A DNA stretch of 7,499 nt from Hyphomicrobiales bacterium (lineage in GTDB: Bacteria; Pseudomonadota; Alphaproteobacteria; Rhizobiales; Aestuariivirgaceae): the NCBI GenBank assembly GCA_023266715.1, contig JAHFPK010000134.1, forward strand, positions 1 to 7,499, in the 5' to 3' direction. This document shows, one piece after another, positions 1 through 6,386 of this stretch. Made by a program: the position numbers and the translations under genes. Under the pieces are notes generated by a model. It saw only the letters and a list, made by a program, of their open reading frames with translations. It ran no database searches and was not told the DNA's origin. The stretch's first letter is position 1; the number at the start of each line of letters is the position of its first letter.

Positions 1-353
1 ACTCGTGGCCCGAAGGCATGTATTCAACCCTTGCCGGTTTCATGGAGCCGGGCGAGACCATTGAAGAGGCAGCGCGCCGGGAGGTGTTTGAGGAAGCTGG
101 AGTTCGCGTTGGCGATATCAGGTTTCATGCAAACCAACCCTGGCCCTTTCCATCGAGCCTGATGATTGGTCTCATTGGCGAGGCTCTCACCGATGACATC
201 GTGATTGATCCCAAGGAGCTTGAAACGGCGCGCTGGTTTGATCGAGACGAAGTTCAGTCCATGTTAGAGGGAACGCATGCGCAAGGTCTGAAAGCAGCAT
301 TGCCGCTTGCCATTGCCCATCATCTTATTCGTGCTTGCCTTCAATCGTCCTGA
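1..353 (+). CDS. nudC: NADH pyrophosphatase NudC, C-terminal part (5' end outside window)
   Basis: This is the end of a Nudix hydrolase that cleaves NAD(H) to NMN(H) and AMP, and in E. coli also removes NAD caps from RNA 5' ends. About 116 residues are visible. The frame is open to the left edge (S-W-P-E-G before the first Met), so the Met codon at 18 is internal and not the start. A complete Nudix box is present: numbering from the first full codon, G12, E18, R26-E27, E30-E31 and G33 fit G-x5-E-x7-REUxEExGU. The NudC-specific signature QPWPFPSS follows at residues 45-52, about 11 residues after the box, and separates NudC from other Nudix proteins. The N-terminal domain and zinc ribbon lie outside the window. 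The 3' end overlaps the convergent pheA by 13 bases, with no visible terminator. Subfamily identity is secure; what lies upstream is unknown. Confidence 0.93.
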   Translation, partial: SWPEGMYSTLAGFMEPGETIEEAARREVFEEAGVRVGDIRFHANQPWPFPSSLMIGLIGEALTDDIVIDPKELETARWFDRDEVQSMLEGTHAQGLKAALPLAIAHHLIRACLQSS

Positions 354-1210
354 GACGGCGCCATTCTCTCGGCGATTTCGGCGCGGTAGGGACTTGCCCT
401 GTAAACGCCGAGAACGCGCATGTAAGAAGTGAAAAACGCCAGTTCCTCCAGGGCCAGACGCACGCTGCGCTGTTCCGGATGACCTTCAATGTCGGCATAG
501 AACTGGGTGGCAGAGAATTGCCCTTCAAGCTGATAGGATTCAAGTTTGGTCATGTTCACGCCATTGGTGGCAAAGCCGCCCATGGCCTTGTATAGGGCCG
601 CCGGAACATTCCGCACACGGAAGATGAAGCTGGTGATGATCGGTTCTTCTTCCAGCACCGCGTCTTGTAGAGTAGCGGAGAGCACCACAAAACGGGTGGT
701 GTTGTGCTCCTCGTCCTCAATGTTTTCGCGGAGAATTTCGAGACCATAGATTTTCGCTGCCAGTTTGGTTGCGATCGCGCCACGTGTCTTGTCCTTGATC
801 TCGGTCAGTTCGCGCGCCGCTCCCGCGGTATCAACCGCTACGACAGCTTTCAAACCAAGTTCGCGAATAAGCTTACGGCACTGGCCAAGGGCGTGCACAT
901 GGCTGTGAACCGACTGGAGCTGCTTTGCAGTCACGCCGGGCAAGCCTAGGAGTTGGTGGTGCACGCGCAAGAAATACTCGCCCACAATATGGAGGTTGGA
1001 AGCGGGCATAAGATGGTGAATGTCGGCCACGCGGCCTGCCACGGAATTATCGATTGGAATCATGGCAAGAGCCGCTTCGCCATCCTTCACGGCCTGAAAG
1101 GCGTCCTCGAAGGTGCGGCAGGAGAGCGGCTCAAAATTGGGATAGGCCTCGATGCAGGCAATGTGGGAATTGGCACCGGGTTCGCCCTGATAGGCGATTT
1201 TCGCTTTCAT
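341..1210 (-). CDS. pheA: Prephenate dehydratase with ACT domain
   Basis: This enzyme converts prephenate to phenylpyruvate, the committed step of phenylalanine synthesis, in the cytoplasm. The 289-residue protein is a monofunctional dehydratase without a chorismate mutase domain, the usual alphaproteobacterial form. The catalytic domain covers about residues 1-180: it opens with KIAYQGEPGANS, has IPIDNSVAGRVADIHHL near 51-67 (Asp where most relatives have Glu in the PIENS motif) and carries the catalytic T-R-F triad at 172-174. An ACT domain follows from about 193. It includes N-V-P-A-A-L at 201-206 and K-L-E-S-Y-Q at 222-227, matching the GALV and ESRP regions that bind phenylalanine in other PheA proteins, so feedback inhibition by Phe is expected. 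The start is well supported: GAGGA lies 7 bases upstream, and the ATG overlaps the kdsB stop as ATGA. The 3' end overlaps nudC. Confidence 0.96.
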   Translation of the reverse strand: MKAKIAYQGEPGANSHIACIEAYPNFEPLSCRTFEDAFQAVKDGEAALAMIPIDNSVAGRVADIHHLMPASNLHIVGEYFLRVHHQLLGLPGVTAKQLQSVHSHVHALGQCRKLIRELGLKAVVAVDTAGAARELTEIKDKTRGAIATKLAAKIYGLEILRENIEDEEHNTTRFVVLSATLQDAVLEEEPIITSFIFRVRNVPAALYKAMGGFATNGVNMTKLESYQLEGQFSATQFYADIEGHPEQRSVRLALEELAFFTSYMRVLGVYRASPYRAEIAERMAPSQDD

Positions 1211-1956
1211 GGTTTTTTCCTCAATATTGCGCGGGCCGCCTCAAGGTCGGCAGGGGAATTAACGCCTAAAGGCACTGAATCAACCCGCACGACGGCTATT
1301 CTCATGTCATTGTCCAAGGCCCGCATCTGTTCCAGCTTGCGTCTGATTTCCCGCGTGCTGGCAGGCAGTGTTGCAAACCGATCCAGCGCCTCACGACGAT
1401 AGGCGTAAACTCCGATATGACGCCAGAACGGCGCATCATATTCGGGGCCGACCTGCCTCACAAAATCACGGGCGTAGGCCACTTCGCGGTTTTCGCCTAA
1501 AGGCGCTATCACCTTGACGATATTCGGATTTTCAACATCCTCAACGGTTTCAATGCGGGCAGCAATAGTAGCTATATCAACGCTTTCATTGGTCAATCCG
1601 GCCAAGCAGCGCTGAATGGACAAGGGATCAATCGTCGGCAAGCCGCCCTGCAAATTAATCACATAGGTAAAATTTGCCTGAGGGTCGCGAAGTTTGAGTG
1701 CTGCTGCGATACGGTTTGAACTTGACGGAAGAAAAGGGTCGGTCACCAGGGCATCGCCGCCATGGGTGCGAATGACATCGGCAATTTCATTCTCGCCGGC
1801 CGCCACCAGAACCTTGCCAATATTGGCCTCAACGGCGCGTTTCCAGACATGAACGATCATGGGAATCCCGTGAATATCGGCCATGGGTTTTCCCGGCAAG
1901 CGCACGGAGGCCATGCGGGCGGGAATGACGATGATGGTATTATTGAATTCAATCAT
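1207..1956 (-). CDS. kdsB: KdsB-like CMP-Kdo synthetase with altered active-site motifs
   Basis: KdsB activates Kdo with CTP to give CMP-Kdo, the donor for the inner core of lipopolysaccharide. The 249-residue length is normal. The N-terminal motif IPARMASVRLPGKP (residues 11-24), with R14 and K23, is intact; so are H180-I-G-V-Y-A-Y-R near the middle, L-E-Q at 208-210 and the C-terminal P-x-DLExAR. Other signature positions differ from the family: QGG at 103-105 instead of QGD, G-V-N at 231-233 instead of G-V-D, S-S-S-N-R at 78-82 instead of S-G-T/S-D/E-R, A-G-E at 53-55 instead of A-T-D, and Y-A-R at 161-163 instead of Y-F-S-R. The replaced Asp residues in QGD and GVD are the family's Mg ligands, so activity is uncertain. 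ATG at 1956 is chosen over an upstream TTG (2025) because it puts the family motif at the usual distance; no clear Shine-Dalgarno is seen. Transcription probably continues into pheA (4-base overlap). It could instead be a relative with another substrate. Confidence 0.82.
   Translation of the reverse strand: MIEFNNTIIVIPARMASVRLPGKPMADIHGIPMIVHVWKRAVEANIGKVLVAAGENEIADVIRTHGGDALVTDPFLPSSSNRIAAALKLRDPQANFTYVINLQGGLPTIDPLSIQRCLAGLTNESVDIATIAARIETVEDVENPNIVKVIAPLGENREVAYARDFVRQVGPEYDAPFWRHIGVYAYRREALDRFATLPASTREIRRKLEQMRALDNDMRIAVVRVDSVPLGVNSPADLEAARAILRKKP
1218..1222 (-). promoter_or_regulatory. Ribosome binding site of pheA
   Basis: On the minus strand GAGGA stands 7 bases before the pheA ATG (1208-1210), inside the last codons of kdsB. 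Together with the ATGA stop/start overlap it fixes the pheA start and implies translational coupling to kdsB. Confidence 0.75.
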
Positions 1957-2070
1957 GGACTTGATTCTGGGCGCGGCAAATTGTTCTGGGGCCCTTATAC
2001 GTATTGCGGGCCAGCAGAGAAACAATTAGTTTCCGGCCCGAATAAATGGCTTCAAAGGACCGGCACCCCC
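1957..2070. promoter_or_regulatory. Divergent intergenic region between kdsB and the cytochrome c gene
   Basis: These 114 bases must hold the promoters for both the minus-strand kdsB-pheA pair and the plus-strand cytochrome gene. I see no consensus sigma-70 promoter in either direction. The best minus-strand candidate combines TTGTTT (complement of 2020-2025) with TATAAG (complement of 1994-1999), but the spacer is 20 bases, longer than usual. The same area contains the perfect 8-base palindrome ATACGTAT (1997-2004), flanked by GGCCC and GGGCC arms (1990-1994 and 2008-2012). This might be an operator or just local symmetry. The regulatory role follows from position; the individual sites are weak. 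Confidence 0.45.
2054..2059 (+). promoter_or_regulatory. Probable ribosome binding site of the cytochrome c gene
   Basis: AAAGGA ends 11 bases before the ATG at 2071. The spacing is slightly long but usable. It supports starting the cytochrome here and not at an ATG far upstream in the same frame that would lie inside the kdsB coding region. Confidence 0.5.
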
Positions 2071-2619
2071 ATGGATGGTTTTGAATTTAACAAGATTGCT
2101 GGTGCCGTTCTGGCTACTGCGCTGGTTGTATTTGGCCTGAAAGAGCTGTCCAGCGCGGTTTACCACAGTGAAACACCGGAAAAACCCGGCTTCGCAATTG
2201 AAGTTGCCGAGAGTGGAGCGACTGGCGAGGCGCAAGCGGCAACTGCTGGCCCGGCAGTTTCAATTGGCAGTTTGCTGGCATCGGCTGATATCTCCAAGGG
2301 TGCCGCGGGTGCCAAAGCCTGTGCCGCCTGCCATGACTTTAGCAAGGGTGGACCAAACAAGACTGGTCCCAATCTTTATGATGTGGTTGAGCGCGGCATC
2401 GCCTCCCATGAGGGATTTGCCTATTCCGACAGTATGAAAGCCCGTTCTGCCGAAAAATGGACCTATGAGAACCTTGATGCTTTCATCAAGGACCCAAAGA
2501 CCGCAACGCCAAAAACCAAAATGGGCTTTGCCGGGGTGAAAAAAGACCAGGCCCGGGCCGACATCATTGCCTATCTGGCCTCGCTTTCGGACGCGCCGAA
2601 ACCGTTTCCAGCCCCGTAA
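2071..2619 (+). CDS. cycM: Membrane-anchored c-type cytochrome (CycM type, class I)
   Basis: This is a monoheme electron carrier held in the inner membrane with its heme domain in the periplasm. Relatives such as Bradyrhizobium CycM carry electrons from the cytochrome bc1 complex to the aa3 oxidase. The 182-residue protein has an uncleaved anchor at about residues 9-30 (hydrophobic, no good cleavage site), an Ala/Gly/Glu-rich linker to about 63, then a class I cytochrome domain. Heme attachment is C-A-A-C-H at 84-88, with H88 as proximal ligand. M151 in T-K-M-G-F-A-G is the likely distal ligand. G-P-N-L at 99-102 and the terminal helix with D-I-I-A-Y-L (164-169) are standard. The length matches the CycM family. 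It stands alone, divergent from kdsB, and ends in an intrinsic terminator, so it is probably a single-gene unit. The family call is firm; the exact partner oxidase is inferred. Confidence 0.9.
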   Translation: MDGFEFNKIAGAVLATALVVFGLKELSSAVYHSETPEKPGFAIEVAESGATGEAQAATAGPAVSIGSLLASADISKGAAGAKACAACHDFSKGGPNKTGPNLYDVVERGIASHEGFAYSDSMKARSAEKWTYENLDAFIKDPKTATPKTKMGFAGVKKDQARADIIAYLASLSDAPKPFPAP

Positions 2620-2643
2620 TCGCTGCAATTATTGCGAAAAATT

Positions 2644-2676
2644 AACACCGGCAGTCATTTGCCGGTGTTTTCTTTT
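2644..2676 (+). terminator. Rho-independent terminator after the cytochrome c gene
   Basis: A perfect 10-base-pair stem pairs AACACCGGCA (2644-2653) with TGCCGGTGTT (2660-2669) around a 6-base loop. A T-rich tract with one interrupting C follows (2668-2676). It begins 24 bases after the cytochrome stop codon and separates that gene from the yej operon. Confidence 0.92.
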
Positions 2677-2728
2677 AGGGCAAGCCATGCGTATCTAATA
2701 TAACGAATCAAGCTTGGAGACCTTCCCT
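2677..2728 (+). promoter_or_regulatory. Leader and possible promoter of the yej operon
   Basis: Only 52 bases lie between the terminator and the first yejA ATG, so the operon promoter should be here or overlap the terminator. TAATAT at 2696-2701 resembles a -10 box. The matching -35 position (2673-2678) falls in the terminator's T-tract and does not resemble TTGACA. GGAG at 2716-2719, 9 bases before the ATG, is the ribosome binding site. The RBS is convincing; the promoter is a weak guess. Confidence 0.4.
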
Positions 2729-4588
2729 ATGGGTATCAGCCGCCGAACCACTCTGAAACTGGCAGGTCTCACGACTTTTGCGCGAATTGCAGGAGTTTCT
2801 GTTGCCTCGGCTGAAGACCGTCATTTCCGCCACGCACTGACCCTGTTTGACGACATAAAGTACGGGCCGGATTTCAAAAGTTTTGACTACGTCAATCCGG
2901 CGGCACCCAAGGGCGGCAAGGTGCGCCTTTCTGTGGTCGGGTCATTCGACAACTTGAACCCCTATACCTTCAAGGGTGAAACCGGCCCCGCCGCAAGCAA
3001 CGAGACATTGCTCACATCATCTCTTGATGAGCCTTCCACGGAATATGGACTTGTCGCGGAGAGTGTATGGTTCCCAGACGATTGGTCTTCGGTGGTCTAT
3101 CGCTTGCGCCCCGAGGCACGTTTCCATGACGGAACACCCATGACACCGGAGGACGTTATCTGGAGCATGCAGGCGCTGCGGGACTCGCACCCTTTCTACA
3201 ATTCCTATTACAAAAACATCACCACAGTCGAAAAAACGGGCACTCATGAAGTGACATTCACTTTCTCGGAAAAAGGCAATCGCGAATTGCCGCTGATCAC
3301 GGGCCAGCTTCCGGTTCTTCCAAAACACTGGTGGACCGGCAAGGACGCCAATGGCAAGCCACGTGACATCAAAGAGACCACCATGGAAATTCCGCTGGGG
3401 TCCGGCCCATACAAGGCTGCCGAGGTGAAATCCGGTGCTTCCGTTGTTCTCAAGCGGGTTGAAGATTACTGGGGCAAGAACCTGCCGATAAATATCGGCT
3501 TGGATAACTTTGATGAGATTGAATATATCTATTTCCGCGATGCCAACGTGGCGCTTGAAGCTTTCAAGGGTGATCAATATGATTACCGGATTGAATCAAG
3601 TTCAAAAGACTGGGCGACGGCCTATGGCTTTCCGGCACTCAAAGACGGACGCTGCATAAAGGAAGAAATTTTCCTCAAGCAGGTGGAAGGCATGCAAAGC
3701 TTTGCCTTCAATTTACGGCGCACAAAATTCCAAGATGTACGGGTGCGCAAGGCTCTCAACTATGCCTTCGATTTCGAGTGGGCGAATGCAAATTTGTTTT
3801 ATGGGCAGTACACGCGTTCGCGGAGCTTCTTCAACAATTCCGAGATGGAAGCGAAGGGCCTGCCTTCGCCGGAAGAACTTCAATTGCTTGAGCCCCTAAA
3901 AGACCAATTACCGGCGGAAGTATTCACCATGGAGTACACCAACCCAGTAAGCAGCAACGCGACGGAGCGCCGCAAGAACCTTCGCGAAGCTTCGAAGCTT
4001 TTGGCGCAAGCGGGATGGAACGTTACACAGGACGGAAACAAGTCAGTTCTCAAAAATGCCAAGGGCGAAAAGCTGGAGATTGAATTCCTGCTTGATTCTC
4101 CACTTTTTGAACGCATTACCCTGCCCTATCAGCAGCAGTTGGAACTGCTCGGTGTTGGCGTCAGAATCAAGACAGTCGACGGGGCCCAATATGAGCGTCA
4201 GACCCAGACATTTGATTATGATATTATCGTGGGAAGTTGGGGCCAATCGCTTTCACCAGGCAACGAGCAGCGGGATTTCTGGGGATCGGCGTCTGCTGAC
4301 AAGAACGGCAGCCGCAACTATCTGGGCATCAAGAATCCGGCCATCGACAAGCTCATCGACGCGATCATTTTTTCAAAGGACCGAGTGGGGCTCACTACGG
4401 CCTGCAAGGCGCTGGACCGTGCGTTGATCTGGAATTACTATCTTATCCCCATGTGGTATATCCCTTATGAGCGCACCGCGCGTTGGGATCGTTTTGGAAA
4501 GCCAGACAAGCTGCCGGACTATGCAATCGGCTTTCCAACTATTTGGTGGTGGGACGAAGGAAAAGCCAAGAAAGTAGCGAAGGGATGA
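2729..4588 (+). CDS. yejA: YejA-type peptide ABC transporter substrate-binding protein, Tat signal
   Basis: This is a periplasmic oligopeptide-binding protein (SBP_bac_5 family, YejA branch) that would deliver ligand to the YejBE/YejF importer. It has 619 residues, within the family's range. The N-terminus has a twin-arginine signal: S-R-R-T-T-L-K at 4-10, a weakly hydrophobic stretch and a likely cleavage after A-S-A at 26-28. It is therefore probably exported already folded. The YejA hallmark FDYVNPAAPKGG is at 52-63; L-G-S-G-P-Y-K and a D-Y-W-G-K-N-L-P segment come mid-protein; and the strongly conserved FNLRRTKFQDVRVRKALN block lies near 325-342. ATG at 2729 is preferred to TTG at 2714 because GGAG sits 9 bases before it and the Tat motif is then correctly placed. 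Its stop overlaps the next gene's start (ATGA). YejA assignment is firm; the natural peptide is unknown. Confidence 0.9.
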   Translation: MGISRRTTLKLAGLTTFARIAGVSVASAEDRHFRHALTLFDDIKYGPDFKSFDYVNPAAPKGGKVRLSVVGSFDNLNPYTFKGETGPAASNETLLTSSLDEPSTEYGLVAESVWFPDDWSSVVYRLRPEARFHDGTPMTPEDVIWSMQALRDSHPFYNSYYKNITTVEKTGTHEVTFTFSEKGNRELPLITGQLPVLPKHWWTGKDANGKPRDIKETTMEIPLGSGPYKAAEVKSGASVVLKRVEDYWGKNLPINIGLDNFDEIEYIYFRDANVALEAFKGDQYDYRIESSSKDWATAYGFPALKDGRCIKEEIFLKQVEGMQSFAFNLRRTKFQDVRVRKALNYAFDFEWANANLFYGQYTRSRSFFNNSEMEAKGLPSPEELQLLEPLKDQLPAEVFTMEYTNPVSSNATERRKNLREASKLLAQAGWNVTQDGNKSVLKNAKGEKLEIEFLLDSPLFERITLPYQQQLELLGVGVRIKTVDGAQYERQTQTFDYDIIVGSWGQSLSPGNEQRDFWGSASADKNGSRNYLGIKNPAIDKLIDAIIFSKDRVGLTTACKALDRALIWNYYLIPMWYIPYERTARWDRFGKPDKLPDYAIGFPTIWWWDEGKAKKVAKG

Positions 4589-6378
4589 GGCTGCGCTTGC
4601 TCGGCACCACACTATTGTGCCTTGCAACTTCCAGTCAGGCTGAGCCGACGCATGGACTCTCCGTTTTTGGCGATCTCAAGTACCCTGCCACCTTCACCCA
4701 TTTCGACTACGTGAACCCCGATGCCCCCAAGGGTGGCCGCATGGCGCTGATCGGGCCGGTGCCCAGTGACACTTTCGACAGCTTCAACAACTACATCCTC
4801 AAGGGTGATCCCGCCCAGGGATTGGCGCTCATGTTCGACTCGCTCATGGAGCGTGCGATGGACGAGCCGGATGCCGTTTACGGCCTGGTGGCCAAAACTG
4901 CCGATCTTGCAGCGGACCGCAAGAGCGTCGTCTTTGAGCTGCGGGCGGAAGCGAAATTCGCTGATGGCACGGGGCTCACCTCCGAGGATGTCTGCGACAG
5001 CTTCCACCTGATCTCAACACTTGGCCATGAGAACATCAAGCTCACGATAAGGGATGTCGAGGCCTGCGAAGCGTTGGCGCCTCATACAGTGCGTTACCGC
5101 TTCAAGAGCGCAGGCATCCGCGATCTACCGCTTAGCATTGCAGCACTGCCAATTTTCTCCAAGGCGTACTACGCCAAGAATGATTTCGCCAAGACCAGCC
5201 TTGATGCGCCGCTTGGCTCCGGGCCCTATAAGATCAAGAGCTTTCGCACTGGTGAATATGTGGCTTACGAACGACGCTCCGACTATTGGGCCAGGGACCT
5301 CCCCGTCAATCGCGGCCGTTTTAATTTCGACGAAGTGCGCTTCGATTATTTCCGTGAGCGCACGGCGGGTCTTGAAGCGCTCAAATCCGGCGTCATCGAT
5401 CTTCGCGAAGAATACACCTCGCGCGATTGGGCCACGTCTTATGATTTCCCGGCACTTAAGAAAGGCCGCGTCAAGCAAACCGTGCTGCCTGATGAAACGC
5501 CCTCGGGTGCGCAGGGCTATTTTTTCAATCTGCGGCGTGAAAAATTCCAGGACATCCGGGTGCGCCGCGCTTTCAATCTCGCGTTTGATTTCGAATGGAC
5601 CAATAAAAACCTGTTCTATGGGCTTTATGAACGCACTACGAGCTTCTTTGAATCCTCGCCGCTGAAAGCCAATGGTCCGCCGCCCGACGACGAACTCGCC
5701 ATCCTGGAGCCGATGCGTGCCATGCTGCGACCGGAAGTTTTTTTAACGCCCGAACTGCCACCGGTCAGCGATGGCTCCGGCCAGGACCGAAAGCTTCTGC
5801 GGCAAGCGTCGGAACTGCTTGATCAAGCGGGCTGGGCCAATGACAATGGCTTGCGCAAGAACGCCAGGGGCGAAACCCTTTCCGCCGAATTCCTCATTGA
5901 GAACCCAAGCTTCGAACGCATCCTCGCGCCTTATGTGAAAAACCTTAAGCTCCTCGGCGTCGATGCCAGCATCCGCATCATCGACGATGCGCAATACCAA
6001 TCGCGCCGCGAGGCCTTTGATTATGACATCCTCTCCAGCCGCTTTGCCTCCGACGTGACGCCGGGCACCGGTCTTCGGGTTTTCTTTGGAACTGCTTCCG
6101 CCAATGCACCGGGAAGCTTCAACGTCTCCGGTGTCGCAAGCCCCGCCATCGACGCGCTGATCGAGCAAGTCGTCTCCGCCGACAGCCGCAAGCAGCTTGA
6201 TATCGCCGGTCGTGCCCTTGATCGTATTCTCCGCGCCGAACATTTCTGGGTGCCCAACTGGCACAAGGACAGCTATTGGATCGCCCATTGGGACCGTTTC
6301 GGCTGGCCCACTGTAAAACCCAAATATGATCGTGGTATTGTCGATACTTGGTGGTATGACGCGGCCAAAGGAAACTGA
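4585..6378 (+). CDS. yejA: Second YejA-type substrate-binding protein, Sec signal
   Basis: This is a paralogue of the preceding gene and probably an alternative ligand receptor for the same importer. It has 597 residues. A short Sec signal peptide covers 1-19 (M-R-L-R, a Leu-rich core, S-Q-A, then cleavage before E20), with no twin arginines. C12 does not sit in a proper lipobox, so a soluble periplasmic protein is expected. FDYVNPDAPKGG is at 40-51, L-G-S-G-P-Y-K mid-protein and FNLRREKFQDIRVRRAFN near 313-330. In that block and the residues after it, 44 of 74 positions match the first paralogue, but the N-terminal ligand-binding regions are much less alike. The start is set by the ATGA overlap with the upstream stop; the AGGG next to the ATG is too close to serve well, so translation probably depends on coupling. 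Eight 60-base blocks I counted are about 57% GC, against about 50% for the first paralogue. Confidence 0.9.
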   Translation: MRLRLLGTTLLCLATSSQAEPTHGLSVFGDLKYPATFTHFDYVNPDAPKGGRMALIGPVPSDTFDSFNNYILKGDPAQGLALMFDSLMERAMDEPDAVYGLVAKTADLAADRKSVVFELRAEAKFADGTGLTSEDVCDSFHLISTLGHENIKLTIRDVEACEALAPHTVRYRFKSAGIRDLPLSIAALPIFSKAYYAKNDFAKTSLDAPLGSGPYKIKSFRTGEYVAYERRSDYWARDLPVNRGRFNFDEVRFDYFRERTAGLEALKSGVIDLREEYTSRDWATSYDFPALKKGRVKQTVLPDETPSGAQGYFFNLRREKFQDIRVRRAFNLAFDFEWTNKNLFYGLYERTTSFFESSPLKANGPPPDDELAILEPMRAMLRPEVFLTPELPPVSDGSGQDRKLLRQASELLDQAGWANDNGLRKNARGETLSAEFLIENPSFERILAPYVKNLKLLGVDASIRIIDDAQYQSRREAFDYDILSSRFASDVTPGTGLRVFFGTASANAPGSFNVSGVASPAIDALIEQVVSADSRKQLDIAGRALDRILRAEHFWVPNWHKDSYWIAHWDRFGWPTVKPKYDRGIVDTWWYDAAKGN

Positions 6379-6386
6379 TACCTGTC

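Noticed and set aside
953..1402. Plus-strand open frame of 149 codons opposite pheA and kdsB
   Set aside because: It runs antisense across the junction of two well-conserved genes, and its translation resembles no protein family. It is a shadow frame.
1207..1956. KdsB-like gene as a frameshifted pseudogene
   Set aside because: The frame is uninterrupted and the family-like N-terminal, central and C-terminal blocks all lie in one frame. The substitutions look like divergence, not decay by indel.
1989..2012. GC-rich hairpin between kdsB and the cytochrome gene as a terminator
   Set aside because: The stem is only five perfect pairs with a 13-base loop and no T-tract on either strand, and both flanking genes point away from it.
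1957..2025. TTG-initiated 23-residue extension of the KdsB-like protein
   Set aside because: The added residues are not KdsB-like, and the family motif starts at the usual distance from the ATG at 1956.
1762..2070. Upstream in-frame extension of the cytochrome c gene
   Set aside because: It would overlap the start region of kdsB on the other strand and place about 100 non-cytochrome residues before the membrane anchor. ATG at 2071 has an AAAGGA upstream and gives the normal CycM length.
3017..3577. Minus-strand open frame of 186 codons opposite the first yejA
   Set aside because: The plus strand has clear YejA motifs throughout. The antisense product has no recognisable domain and no ribosome binding site was noted.
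4585..4641. Lipoprotein signal in the second YejA (Cys at residue 12)
   Set aside because: The residues before Cys are T-L-L, without the small residue needed just before the lipobox Cys, and a normal Sec cleavage site S-Q-A follows.
5743..6288. Minus-strand open frame of 181 codons opposite the second yejA
   Set aside because: It is a shadow of a conserved coding region in a GC-rich stretch; its low-complexity Gly/Asp/Val composition is typical of such frames.
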